Assembly: GCF_932274485.2 (NCBI RefSeq)
Contig: NC_065881.2
Span: 77,812,702-77,876,701 of the forward strand
Reading direction: 5' to 3'
Source: Patella vulgata
Taxonomy: Eukaryota > Mollusca > Gastropoda > Patellidae
DNA: 64,000 bases
The notes under the pieces are model-generated. The model had not been told where the DNA came from and did not search any database. It saw nothing but the letters and a program-made list of their open reading frames with translations. Of this stretch, positions 1 to 9,890 are shown one piece after another (within the stretch, counting starts at the first letter, position 1; the number at the start of each line of letters is the position of its first letter). A program made the translations under genes and the position numbers.

Positions 1-8
1 ATTTAGGG

Positions 9-282
9 GGATTGGTTGGACCAGTGGTCGAACATATGCGCTTTAGATCACTGTCTCTCATTGTGTCAAGTCAGTGGTGTGGTTTCAGTGAAACACATGT
101 GTGTGACAAGTAGCGTAGCTTGCCTAACCTTGTGGGTTTTCTCTGGGTCCTCTGGTTTCATCTCACTGCTAAAGACCCCTACATGCAACAAATTAATGAA
201 ATAAAATTGTACAATATGTTAATTCCCAAATAACCTGGTTGGGTGGACGTTAAACCACCTCACTCTCAGTGTCTGTCTACTA
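9..282 (+). mobile_element. SINE-2 copy (tRNA-derived), diverged
   Basis: The order of blocks matches the full SINE-2 at 2873-3154: a GGTTGGACC-like tRNA head, the TGTCTAACC/GTGGGTTTTCTCTGGGTCCTC middle, the 'CACTGCTAAAGACCCCTA' block, and a 3' end 'GGACGTTAAACCACCTCACTCTC'-type tail. Short open frames here are read-through of the repeat. Confidence 0.8.
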
Positions 283-403
283 ATATAAATCCAACTTTCC
301 CAGGCAAACTAATAATTATTCATTACTAAAGGATAAGGACTTTCAAAGAGCTTATATACGGCAAAATTTTTTTGTTACTATTTAGTTAAACCACATGTAT
401 ATG

Positions 404-860
404 CATTGGCGTACGAGCTGGGGGGGCTGGGGGGGGGGGGGCCCCCCATTTTGGGCTCCAAATGCTGGGAAAATTTGGGCACACAATTGTACTTTGTAAA
501 AGTTGTCTAAAAAATATTGTGTTCTTGAATGCGTCCAATTTAACAGCGAATTTAAATTCAGAGTGTCTATAGTTAGGCAATTAAATAGAAATCTTAAGAC
601 TCAAACCCTCTATTGTTTGGAGTACAGTAAGCCACAAATTACAGTTACATAAACAACTGTTTTTAGTTGTGTATATTACAAGTAAATAAAATTTAGTTCT
701 CTTTTATTGATGATTTAGAAATTAAGAACTTATTCATCGCAAAAGAGATATTATGATTATTACATGTATGTAACATACTAAGAACCTAAAGACATTTTTG
801 GGGCACCAACCACCACCGCCCCCCCCCCCCCCCAGTAAAAAATTTCCCCGTACGCCTATG
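404..860. mobile_element. Non-autonomous hAT-type element (457 bp)
   Basis: The ends are inverted repeats CATTGGCGTACG and CGTACGCCTATG. They are flanked by a perfect 8-bp direct repeat TGTATATG (396-403 and 861-868). An 8-bp target-site duplication is the hallmark of hAT transposons. Just inside the ends lie a G run (about 421-441) and a C run (about 820-833), which are complementary and could pair in the excised strand. No transposase is present. Confidence 0.75.
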
Positions 861-868
861 TGTATATG

Positions 869-1475
869 TTGTATTGCCTAAAATTAAATTTATGAATATA
901 TTATATAATAAAGGAAAAAGTCTTTTATCCGGTTAAATAAGCTATCATCTTTCAATTACTTCTTAAATTTATCTGTAAAAAAAAAATTAATTTAAATTCA
1001 AATAGATTATTCTCGACTTATAATCTGACACCTTTGTACTAGGCTAAACACTGTAGAATTTCAATTACAATTTAAACAAAAACCTGTATGACATACGAAG
1101 ACAGCTAGACTTATTGTATAATATTTATTCCCCTGTATAATAATATAAAATATTTATTTAATTTAAACAATTCTGAAAAGATAGTTTGCCAGGAAATAAA
1201 ACACTGGCCAACTGCATCAACATGTAAGTCAACCAAGAGCCAATAAAGATTGTCATATTTTATTATCTTAAAGTTAATGGGAGTATTTATTTATTTATAA
1301 GACACTAAAAACTGATCAAGAACAACAACCCATCAAGTTTTTAAGAGAAATAATTCAAATTTGGTAGGCTTCTTCTTCGTCATAACACTAATAGAACTCT
1401 CAAGCCCAACGTAGACTGAGAAGAACCTATAGATTTTTACAAGCTTGGTTCCCGGTGTGGTCTAGTCATCCAGAT
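869..1475. other. AT-rich stretch, nothing recognised
   Basis: No open frame, RNA gene or clear repeat is seen. It is mainly A/T-rich sequence with short homopolymers. Confidence 0.5.
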
Positions 1476-1479
1476 CGAC

Positions 1480-1627
1480 TATTTAGCAGTGGGAAAAAAC
1501 CTGAGAACTCAGAGAAAACTCACGGGGCTGAACAGGTAACCATTTTCCTTGTGAATCGAAACTATGTCACTTGACTCAATGATAGGCCTTATGACACAAC
1601 GCTTTAACCATTCGGTCACCCAACCCT
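1480..1627 (-). mobile_element. SINE-2 fragment
   Basis: The block 'AGCAGTGGGAAAAAACCTGAG' through 'AACCATTCGGTCACCCAACCC' is the reverse complement of the middle and tRNA head of SINE-2. The 3' tail is missing. Confidence 0.75.
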
Positions 1628-1821
1628 CAACTCAGATGATAATTTCAGCTGTTTGAGTTATTAGAAATCATAGACTTCCCATGAACATAAACATTGTGCA
1701 TCAAGTCAATTGGAAGATAACATTAGCCTACCGGTAAGTGATCAAGGGCCATAACTCTGACATTGATCAACAGACAAGGGTGAAAATCAAAAGGTTTCTT
1801 TGTCTATGAACAAATGACAGA

Positions 1822-2040
1822 TAGAGTGAGAAATTGGGTTTAATGTTCACTGGACACAAACTAGGTCATTTTGTGACTAACATATGGTACAACGTTTGCA
1901 CGTAGGGGTCTTTAGTAGTGGGAGGAAACCGGACGACCCAGAGAAAACCCACGAGGTGGGGTGGGGGCAGGGGAAACCCCACTACCTTGTTAGATCACTT
2001 AACCAACCAAGTTTCCAGCCCCCACCAGACAAATGAGCTA
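1822..2040 (-). mobile_element. SINE-2 copy, diverged
   Basis: It reads in reverse: GGGTTTAATGTTCACTGGAC, ACAAACTAGGTCATTTTG, the CACGTAGGGGTCTTTAG block and GGAGGAAACCGGACGACCC. The tRNA head end is degraded and contains a G-rich expansion. Confidence 0.8.
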
Positions 2041-2364
2041 TATGTTGACGCATAAAAACTCATAAAGTAAGACGATAAGACTATATATATAATGTTTATT
2101 TACACTCAGTGAACATCTAAAGGTGCATTTTTTATTTTCACTTTAGATGAATGAAACGGGTGAGAAATAGGTACAAAATTGACATGTGTAGGTTTTGACA
2201 TCTGAATGAAGTCCTATAAAAAGCGCTTACTTAACTTAACCTGAGTCAACTGATTATTTTGAGAGAAGTGAATTAAAATGTTTGACATGAGTAAATAAGT
2301 GATTAATCCTTGAGAATTTGGTAATCAAACTATAATCTGTCTGTGCAAGTCATGAAAAATGATG

Positions 2365-2540
2365 GACGGATCTAAAAATAGATTTATTGAAATACTAAAG
2401 TGTAATAACATAAATACTTAAGTTTTTTTACATACATGTACATGTACATGTATGTGTTATCATTTGCTTAATAAAGACGTGGGTATCACCGTCGAAACAT
2501 TGCATGTTAATAAACCAGTAATTGTTATTCCATAAAAAGT
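2365..2540 (+). repeat. Dispersed repeat ending in TCGAAACATTGCATG
   Basis: The last 60 bp (CGTCGAAACATTGCATG, then AATAAACCAGTAATTG and TTATTCCATAAA) recur almost exactly at 56480-56542. Both copies are preceded by a similar 'ATACTTAAGT...TGTTATCATTTG' segment. The CGAAACRTTG core resembles the end signature of Penelope-like elements, but no enzyme sequence is present. The copy here has an inserted ACATGTACATGTACATGTA palindrome at about 2432-2452. Confidence 0.6.
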
Positions 2541-2567
2541 GTTATTGTGTTACTGTTCAATTACTAA

Positions 2568-2618
2568 ATGCCACTTAAAGAAGTTATGCCACTTAAAGAA
2601 GTTATGCCACTTAATTAA
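2568..2618 (+). repeat. 18-bp tandem repeat, about 2.8 copies
   Basis: The unit ATGCCACTTAAAGAAGTT is repeated head to tail and then decays into CACTTAATTAAA. Confidence 0.85.
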
Positions 2619-2639
2619 AAAAGAAATAAAATATATGTT

Positions 2640-2850
2640 TCCTAAATCCATTGCAATTTGTGTGTCTTATATCAAAAGATCTGTCATTCAGTCAAGAGGT
2701 GTGATTCAATCCCATACCTGTACATGACAAGGAATATGGTCGCACATGTCACCTGCCCAACCTCATGTTTTTTCTCCGAGTCCTCTGGTTGCCTCCTGCT
2801 GCAAAAGACCCCAATGCACATGCATTCTGAGCAGTCAGAAAAAAAAACAG
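2640..2850 (+). mobile_element. SINE-2 fragment
   Basis: It contains the SINE-2 middle (ATCTGTCATTCAGTCAAGAG, CTGCCCAACCTCATG, TCCGAGTCCTCTGGTTGCCT, AAAGACCCCAATGCACATGC) without a complete head or 3' tail. A second, full SINE-2 follows immediately. Confidence 0.75.
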
Positions 2851-2872
2851 ACTGAGTGCCACAACTGTACCA

Positions 2873-3154
2873 AGGGGGGTTGGACGGCCGAATGGTTAGC
2901 ATGTGCACGCTATATCATAAGGCCTGTCATTGTGTCAACTGGCGTGGTTTCGAATCCCTGGTTGTACGTGACAATGAGTAGGGTTTCCTTCCAAACTTGT
3001 GGGTTTTCTCCGGGTCCTCCGGTTTCCTCCCACTGCTAAAGACCCCTATGCGCAAGCAAATTATTGAAATAAAATTAAAAACCATATGTTAGTCCCGAAA
3101 TGACTTAGTCTGTGTTGAGTGGACGTTGAACTCCATTTTTCTCTTTCTCTCTCT
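2873..3154 (+). mobile_element. SINE-2, full-length reference copy (282 bp)
   Basis: It starts with a tRNA-like head: A box TGGTTAGCATGTG and B box GGTTTCGAATCCC. The body has TCCGGGTCCTCCGGTTTCCT and CACTGCTAAAGACCCC. The 3' end is GTGGACGTTGAACTCC followed by a CT-rich tail. It is flanked by a 12-bp target-site duplication with one mismatch, ACAACTGTACCA (2861-2872) and ACAACTGTTCCA (3155-3166). No internal coding capacity is expected. Confidence 0.9.
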
Positions 3155-3166
3155 ACAACTGTTCCA

Positions 3167-4813
3167 AAATTCTCCTTTCTAACGATTCATTCTTTTAAAC
3201 ATCAGAAGAAAGGGAATATGGGAATATATTAAATGTTCTAATCTGGTAGTAAATTACCACAAATAGCTTAGTTATATATAAAGTATGACCACTAAAGTCG
3301 GCTATTTTTCTTCCAATTAGTGATGTTCAAGTCTAGACAGTCTGGATGTTACATGTAGTGACAAGCCTCTTTATTATTGAGTAACAATACAGAGACGTCT
3401 ATATTAATATTTCCCTTAATAAAAGATGTTTATTGTCAAGTTAAAACCAATAACCCATCCTGATAACTTGTGTCTATTAGATTCATTTGCATCTCCTCTG
3501 ACCTTAATTCAGCTGCCATGATGGCATTGTTCTTAATTCATCACTGGTCGATGGCCTCAGGTATTTCCATGTACATTTCCGGATGGTAACCAGAGAAATA
3601 TAGCTCAGACACAGACAGCGGTGCCCAAGTAATCAAAAAATTCTGGTCGCAAACCAATCTATCTGTGATTGCGTTCTCGAAACAACTTGTCAACTCGAAA
3701 TCCAGACATGTGTTTATCTACTTTTTTTTTTTACGACAGTTTCCACACACAGTAAAAGTGTAATTTAGTTAATTCAGGAAATAAAATACATATTTCCTGT
3801 TCAACTCATCTTATTAACGTAGCAAGGGCTATTTAGTTAATTAAATAATTTGTCCAATTCCTGTCTTGAATTACTGAATATTGGATTGACACTGATTTCC
3901 GTTTCAATTTAAAATCATTAAACCCAGCAATGTGTCACAAATTAGAAAGGTGACCTCGGGACACGCTAATAAAAATATTCTTAATTCTTTTTGGCGCTGT
4001 CCATTGCCATATACCATAATCATGTTAAAGGTTTCATGATAATATATGCATAGAATTGAGAAAAGCTCTCTAGCATGCTGTAAATTACATTATAGAAATG
4101 GTATTTCTCAGAAGAAAATACTCTATGGTTTTCAAAAAAAAACTAGTTTGTTAGTTGTTTCTTAAACTGAATGTATTCCTTTGAAATGAAATGAAATAGG
4201 GTTTAACGGAATATATTCCAGTACATTGTAACTGTATATATGTATATCCGCAAAAGACAACCTTTTTTCGGCTAAAAAAGAAATGTTTAATGGACTAAAA
4301 ACAAAAAATGATGATTGCTTTAAAGGGACAATAACACTCTTGCTGGCTTGACAGCTCCAGAAAATAAAAAATAGCCTTATTCTAAGTACTAGATGTGTTA
4401 GTGTCCTACCTGTTGTGTAAATTATCCATTAAATCCTATTTTACTTATCCAAAGGGTTCAAAAATATTTTTTAATCCAAGTCACATTTGAAAAGCTTTAC
4501 GTCAGGCTTTTCAAATAATTTAGTTGAATTTTTCCAATTTTTTAAATTAGGTGTGTTAAGATGAAATTTGTATCATCAATTAATTGGAATACTGTAAAAT
4601 AGTACAATTTGTTGACCAGAATAAAGATTGGGACATATTATTCTGTTACAACAAGAGTGGTACATTGAGCCTTTGACGCAAGGTGTAAAACACAGCTTTA
4701 AGACAAGGTTGAAATACAGCTTTAATTAAGACAAAGCGTGAAATGGATTAGCTAGTTTCTACCTTAAAATAAACATCTGACTGATTTAAGCAATAATAAT
4801 AATATTGTCTTAC
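3167..4813. other. Non-coding stretch downstream of the CUB exon
   Basis: This is probably intronic or 3' to the CUB gene. A minus-strand stretch at about 3546-3717 stays open for some 57 codons and is cysteine-bearing, but it lacks good splice sites. A TTTAAAGGGAC motif at 4319 resembles the ends of the TTAAAGG elements seen at 47.9 kb. A short SINE-1 tail (AAATGAAATAGGGTTTAACGG) lies near 4187. Confidence 0.5.
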
Positions 4814-4902
4814 CTAAAATGAACTGTTAAGTATTGACCTGTAGAGTAGAGAGTAGGGGGTAATATATTACCACAGAGACCAGCGTTACCGCCAGCTTCT
4901 TC
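4814..4902 (-). CDS. CUB-domain gene, internal exon (C-terminal half of a CUB domain)
   Basis: The 89-bp exon lies between a 3' splice site (AATTTTAG before GAAGAAGC) and a strong 5' splice site (GTAAGA). It begins in phase 0 and encodes about 29 residues, EEAGGNAGLCGNILPPTLYS continuing through TGQYLTVHFR, leaving two bases for the next codon. LCG followed by P..STG..LTV.FR is the usual second half of a CUB domain, supplying its fourth cysteine and last strands. It joins in frame to the exon at 8653-8906 (which ends in phase 0) across a 3.75-kb intron. CUB domains mediate extracellular protein binding, so the product is probably secreted or membrane-anchored. The next exon, expected to begin with the S-D motif, was not confidently found. 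Confidence 0.72.
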
Positions 4903-5837
4903 CTAAAATTATAAAATAACAATAAATACAATATATTATACAATACAGTAATTATATCAGTGAAACTGACAGAACATAAAAATGAAACAAAAATATGAAC
5001 AGTTTATGAGGCATTCTCCAAAACTTAACAGAAGGACACAGATGGAGCGGCATTGCGGCCCATTACAATATCCTCCAATAACTTAGTTCGGTGTGGAATT
5101 ATAAACTAATTTAAGCGGGCATTGTACTGAAAATAAGATTAAGTAAATAAGTAACTTTCAAAGAAATAATGTTGTGTAATGTATGTCTCTTCAATAAAAA
5201 TATCTTTGGGGAAAGCACTTAGTTTCTCACTAAATGTATAACTATATTAAGTTAATTTACATACGATTTAACTAGCTTAGCCATGTGTGTATATCTAACT
5301 ATATGCACTTGAGGGTTTTTTTTATCTTTTTCCCTTCCAGAAATAAAATTATCTCTTACTTCTTGTGCAATTTAGTCTCAAGATTTGTCCTCTCTTTCTC
5401 GAGTTACAGAATTACACACAGTTTTTGAAACATAAATCATTATATATTTAAGTTAAAAAAAAAATCCAGTTTTAATTGAAACAAAACCACATGAAATAAA
5501 GATAAAAGTAATATCAAGTTACATTTTATTATAGAGATTAGTATTCCAGTCAGCATACTCAATTCATATCACTAGAAAATCTCTTTCTTTATTGCTTGCA
5601 CTTGAAAATGTTTTCATAAAATACGAATGAATGCTATCATATTTTTGAATCATAAAAACAGTAAATATCATATGATTTACACATAAAACTGTCACAGGCT
5701 ACATGATTATTCTGTTTTGGCATTTCTGCACATGTATACAATTATAAAAATATAACTGAATTTGTAGTAGTGTGGTTGTTGTCCTAGAATACTTCACATG
5801 TTACATATTGCCTACTTTAGAATCGTTCATACATGTA
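4903..5837 (-). other. Intron of the CUB-domain gene (first part)
   Basis: AT-rich sequence between two phase-compatible CUB exons. No other coding signal is seen. The intron continues through the repeats to 8652. Confidence 0.55.
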
Positions 5838-6120
5838 TGCCCGTCTTCATTAGCCTGTTATGGAGTCAACTGGCGTGGTTTTTAATCCCCAGTTGTATGA
5901 GACAAAGAGTAGGGCTGCCTGTCCAACCTCATGGATTTTCTCCGGGTCCTCGAGTTTCCTCCCACTGCTAAAGATCCCTACGCGCATGAGAATTATTGAA
6001 ATAAAATTAAACAAAATGTTAGTCCCAAAATGACCTAGTCTGTTCTGAGTGGATGTTAAACCCCATTTATCTCTCTCACTCTTATTAGCCTGTTGATGCA
6101 AAAAAGTAGGACATTACATG
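5838..6120 (+). mobile_element. SINE-1 3' fragment split by a SINE-2
   Basis: The left part ATGCCCGTCTTCATTAGCC and the right part (GATGCAAAAAAGTAGGACAT, then TAAACCCC) are adjacent pieces of the SINE-1 3' end. They are now separated by the SINE-2 at 5860-6083, so this SINE-1 is older than that insertion. Confidence 0.75.
5860..6083 (+). mobile_element. SINE-2, 5'-truncated, nested in SINE-1
   Basis: It begins within the tRNA head (ATGGAGTCAACTGGCGTGG) and ends GATGTTAAACCCCATTTATC plus CT tail. A perfect 11-bp target-site duplication ATTAGCCTGTT (5849-5859 and 6084-6094) brackets it. 5' truncation with a target duplication is typical of LINE-type reverse transcription. Confidence 0.88.
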
Positions 6121-6129
6121 TAAACCCCA

Positions 6130-6465
6130 TACATACATGTATATTCAGTATGATCAAACCTTCCTCATTTGATGGAGTTGTTTTTTTTACCAATATACAT
6201 GTAGCCTACTCCAGTATCCTCCATTAAAATTAATAAAAATGTCCTCATGAATGCAAGTGTTCATTTGATGGAGTTATTTTTTACCAATATACATGTAGCC
6301 TACTTTAGTATCCTCCAAACACATGGGTAAAATAAACTCCATCAAATGAACCCTTACATTTATGAGGAAAGTTTTATCCATGTGAAGAGAGGGATATTGA
6401 ATATATGGGGTTTAACGTTCTACTTTTCTACACCAATTGGCTAATGAAGACGGGCATATGAATGG
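6130..6465. repeat. Compound direct and inverted repeat block
   Basis: A segment TTTGATGGAGTT...TTTTTACCAATATACATGTAGCC occurs twice in direct orientation (about 6168-6222 and 6266-6320). Its AACTCCATCAAATGAA complement follows at about 6335-6352. The block is closed by an inverted SINE-1 end (TATGGGGTTTAACGTTC and TAATGAAGACGGGCATATG) at about 6403-6460, which can pair with the SINE-1 piece at about 6084-6130. Together these form a potential foldback. Confidence 0.6.
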
Positions 6466-7036
6466 CGGAGACCCTATAACCTATTCCTGATTAGATTTTT
6501 AACTTTTACAGGATCTTTATTCGTAATGCCAACAATTTACATAGAACCTCAGGTTTAACATCCCATCCCAACAACTATATATTTTACCTAGCCAGGAAAT
6601 AAGGCTAGGTAAAACTCTGTCTAGAGAAGATGAGGAGGGGATAATCCTCTCTGTCCAGTTGCAAGTTCAACTACAACTAGTATTTCTTGGCTGGTTTATT
6701 GATGACATATGTAAGGCTTATTTCAAGATTAAATTATTTACCAATAAGACATCTAATGATGAGCTGGCTTAAAATCCATGGCACTTTTAACCCAAGAGAG
6801 CTTAACATTGACACAGACTGTAAGCCAAGTGAGCATAATTATTCTGACCAATGATCTTGACCTTGTCGGTCACTGTGCGTAAGATATAATAGTTAACTTA
6901 GTCATGAGCAAAACCTCCAGGGAATAAAATATGCACGCAAGTGGGCAGTAAGATGGTTAATGAAATTTAGCCATGACCAAATCCTCCAGGACATCACCAG
7001 GGAATAAAATATGCACACAAGTAGACAGTAAGATGG
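6466..7036. other. Intronic stretch, one local direct repeat
   Basis: An approximately 65-bp imperfect direct repeat (AGCAAAACCTCCAGGGAATA versus ACCAAATCCTCCAGG...GGGAATA, each followed by AAAATATGCACRCAAGT) lies at 6904-7040. Nothing else is recognised. Confidence 0.5.
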
Positions 7037-7245
7037 TAAATGAAATGAAATTGTCCTACTGTTCGGTACTGATTGGGCTAATGAAGACAGGCATACGCCT
7101 TACAGGGTGCTACAAGGGTAAGTTTGCCCAAACAGCAGCAATACAGTCTACTCTTATTTTGAATTCCAAGTGTCACGGGTTCAATCTGAATGACTATCCT
7201 GATCAACTTGTTCAGCCAACACTGGGATCGAACTGTGAATATGTG
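7037..7245 (-). mobile_element. SINE-1 copy, internally deleted
   Basis: The 3' end reads in reverse (TGAAATTGTCCTACTGTTCGG, GGGCTAATGAAGACAGGCAT, TACTCTTATTTTGAATTCC), then passes to a degraded head (CCAACACTGGGATCGAAC). The central third is missing. The open frame across it is the recurrent SINE-1 read-through. Confidence 0.75.
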
Positions 7246-8060
7246 CATATGGTTGAATTTTCTAATAAAATGACCAAAAACATTAGTGTTTTCAATCAAG
7301 GGTGCGCAGAAGGCATCTGTCACAGACTTTGTCAGGCACAAATTATCACACAACGTTTTTATTACAATGTCATAATTTGTGTTTGTGTCCAAGCTTTTTT
7401 TTTTTATTACTTACAAAGTGTTTGTCTTCAGTGTTTCTAGTTGGTTGTTACATGTACGTGTATGTGTGTGGTGTGGTGTTCCTGTAGTTACATGTACTAT
7501 CAGAACTACTATTATAGGCAGTGGTATAGACAGAACGATTACTTGCAGTCCAGTGAGCCCCTTTAACTCCTCAAACTGAGGATCTGGCAACACCTGTCTG
7601 GGTGATTAGAGTTTTAGACCAGCTCCTTGCTAAATCATATCTAAGGTAATGATAACAGTTATTCAAAAGCAGACTACAATACACCCCAAACATAATCTGG
7701 TGTAGGACTATGTTAGATGTTACCCAAGTTAGTAAGATTTCAATCACTGAACGCCTGATTTAACATGAAGTGTATAACATTTTCCGCCTGGATGATTTTC
7801 TGTGTAGCTTGTCAGATATTAGAAGTGTATAGAATCGTATCTATAAGAATATCAGTTGTAAAGGTTTATGGTTGATTAGTTTATTAATATCCTATAGATG
7901 TAATAACAAATCACTTTTATACTCTATCATATAACCATATTAACCCTTATTATGTGGTGTCCTTAGATTGCTTGTGTGTGTGTTTATGGGGTGATTTGTG
8001 TTGTGTTTTTTGCATACTTTCTGCACTGTAACTATATGTATATACATTGTATACACTTAA
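7246..8060. other. Intronic stretch, nothing recognised
   Basis: No coding, RNA or repeat signal apart from short TG-rich stretches near 7440 and 7970. Confidence 0.45.
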
Positions 8061-8064
8061 ATCC

Positions 8065-8385
8065 GATGTTGGCCGAGATGTTCCTCAAGATTTTCCAACC
8101 TGGTTTCTTCTTGACAGGATAACACGGTGCAGAACAGACAACCTGGTGCAGAACAGAGGGCCTGGTGCAGAACGGAGGGCCTAGCAAAGGAAGTGTCTCT
8201 GGTTATATTGAATGGGACAGAAACCCAAGTCCTACAGTGTATACATGTACCATTGGCAGCCAGTTGAAAATCTCCTACAGTTGGAATATATGTAAGGTAG
8301 CACTCTGAAGGGCTTGATGCCCATGGTCATAAATCAAGTTGGTGCAGAAACGTCAGACGTTAAACCCCAGTTTGTTTCATGTATT
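8065..8385 (+). mobile_element. SINE-1 related copy with internal triplication
   Basis: It contains TTGGCCGAGATG, AGATTTTCC, then three units of GGTGCAGAACRGASRRCCT in a row (about 8126-8180), AATGGGACAGAAACCCAAGT and a TTAAACCCCAGTTTGTTTC tail. The repeated unit corresponds to the single GGTGCAGGACGGAGGGCCTG block of normal SINE-1 copies. The 3' part (TGGTGCAGAAACGTCAGACG) is diverged. Confidence 0.65.
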
Positions 8386-8652
8386 CCGCCAAAGGTACAT
8401 GTAGCAATAATATTCATGACAAGATTTCTAGGATTAAGCAATCTATAAATTGTCAGTTTTAGATGCTGACAACAGATTTCATTGAATGTTATTTCATTTC
8501 AAAGAGTGCGACAACACTAATTTGTATTTGATTGGATGATTCTGACAAAGAAATAGTTATTTTGTTGCAAAGAGTGTGACGACATGACAGAAAGGAAAAT
8601 AACCCACCATTATGACTGAAAAGGTGATGGAAAATATCAAATGTATACGTAC

Positions 8653-8906
8653 CATGGCTCTAGTATATATTGAGCTTTCATCGTAAACATACAGGGCATC
8701 GTTACATATACCGCTAGTTGATCTATCAGGTATATCTAATTCTATGATTCGTAACATTAATCTCCAATCATCATTTTCTGCTTTAAACGTCACTTGACAC
8801 TCTATATTATGACTATATACACTATTGGAGTTTTTACGATAATTTGAATACACAGTGGCTCCACCTATATGTTTACTGTCCCCACAATCTAATCCTTCCA
8901 TATAAT
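8653..8906 (-). CDS. CUB-domain gene, internal exon (N-terminal two thirds of a CUB domain)
   Basis: The 254-bp exon has a clear 3' splice site (TTTATATTTCAG) and a strong 5' site (CATG then GTACGT). It takes one base from an upstream exon and then encodes 84 residues ending TRAM in phase 0. Cysteines at exon residues 7, 36 and 67, the DCG start, ECQVTFKAE and CNDALYVYDE follow the CUB pattern C..(G)..C.(V/W)..(A)...C.D.L.V.D. The fourth cysteine and final strands come from the exon at 4814-4902, and the phases match exactly. A simple-repeat array lies just upstream in the next intron. CUB proteins with weak family identity include receptor auxiliary proteins and astacin-type proteases; the subfamily is not determined here. 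Confidence 0.75.
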
Positions 8907-8943
8907 CTGAAATATAAATATAAATAAATATCATATTATATTA

Positions 8944-9325
8944 CTATCACTGACAGTAGTTACAACTGTTCAAATCATATCATTTACAATATTTATAACT
9001 GTTCCAATTACATCACTGACAGTATTTATAACTGGTCCAATTACATCATGTACAGTACACAGTAGTTACAACTATTCAAATTACATCATTTACAGTAGTT
9101 ACATGTACAACTGTTCAAATTACATCACTGACAGTAGTTACAACTGTTCAAATTACATTTGTTCAAATTACATCACTGACGGTAGTTACAATGGATCAAA
9201 TTACATTATTTGTTCAAATTACATTATTTGTTCAAATTACATTATTTGTTCAAATTACATTATTTGTTCAAATTACATCACTGACAGTAGTAACAACTGT
9301 TCAAATTATATCATTTATAATAGTT
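8944..9325. repeat. Tandem array of TTACATCAYTGACAGTAG-type units
   Basis: Degenerate units of about 30-36 bp (ACAGTAGTTACAACTGTTCA with AATTACATCACTG) are followed at about 9200-9275 by a clean 18-bp array, TGTTCAAATTACATTATT, in four to five copies. The open plus frame (SNYI repeats) is a by-product of the periodicity. There are no spacers of CRISPR type. Confidence 0.85.
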
Positions 9326-9428
9326 ATGAGTCTTACAACTGTTTAAAATCTTGTCATATATTCAACTTGCAAATTCAATTAACAATTTTCAAAAAGCATA
9401 ATAATATGTAAAATATAAGTTGTAATAT

Positions 9429-9890
9429 GATTTAAATGCTTGATTTTTGACAAATTCGCGATCATTAATATTAATGTATGATATATGATACTTGATTGTC
9501 AGCACATTAAATTTACCCTTCGTTTATCTCTGGAAAAACTTGCCAGCCATTCATCAGCGTGAATTCAGTTGTTAAGCTCCACCCCCCCCGTGGCTACTGA
9601 TTGGCAGGATTTGCTAGAATGAAATGCTGCCGATTTAAAATGGCCGGCAAGTTTTACCTGAAACAAACGATGGGTAAACTCTGGGATCAAGTTTGGATAC
9701 ATGCCTGATTATTGGAACAAAAGGGGACCATCAGTGTGCAATGGTGGGATCATCAGTGTGCAATGCTTGGTTGTCGGCACAGCTGGGAACATTAGTTTTC
9801 AATGCTTGATCGTCTACATATTTGGGATCATTTCTGTCCAATGCATATTGTTGACAAATTTGAAATCGTCACTCAGCAATGCTTCATGAT
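9429..9890 (+). repeat. Degenerate minisatellite, 39-bp period in its best part
   Basis: From about 9725 to 9890 the motif GGGATCATCAGTGTGCAATG / CTTGGTTGTC recurs every 39 bp (three diverged copies). Related CTTGATT...GACAAATT and CTTGATTGTCAGCACA pieces lie at 9438-9510. The period is a multiple of three, so a 62-codon frame stays open, but its composition is not protein-like. Confidence 0.6.

Noticed and set aside
3490-3545. Short minus-strand piece after CGACCAG reading SDELRTMPSWQLN then a stop, considered as the final CUB-gene exon.
   Set aside because: The phase fits (AG then T gives Ser-Asp as CUB domains have), but the acceptor is weak and the stretch is too short to claim.
3546-3722. 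Minus-strand open stretch INTCLDFELTSCFENAITD..., LDL-receptor-A-like spacing, considered as the next CUB-gene exon.
   Set aside because: The phase and splice sites do not work: the upstream side is purine-rich and no donor is present. The cysteine pattern is incomplete.
7302-7593. Overlapping 60-66 codon frames on both strands.
   Set aside because: They lie in intronic AT-rich DNA within the CUB gene, with no motif or splice evidence.
9103-9411. Possible CRISPR-like or protein-repeat array (SNYI repeats).
   Set aside because: Units are contiguous with no unique spacers, and the setting is eukaryotic. It is a simple minisatellite whose unit length is a multiple of three.
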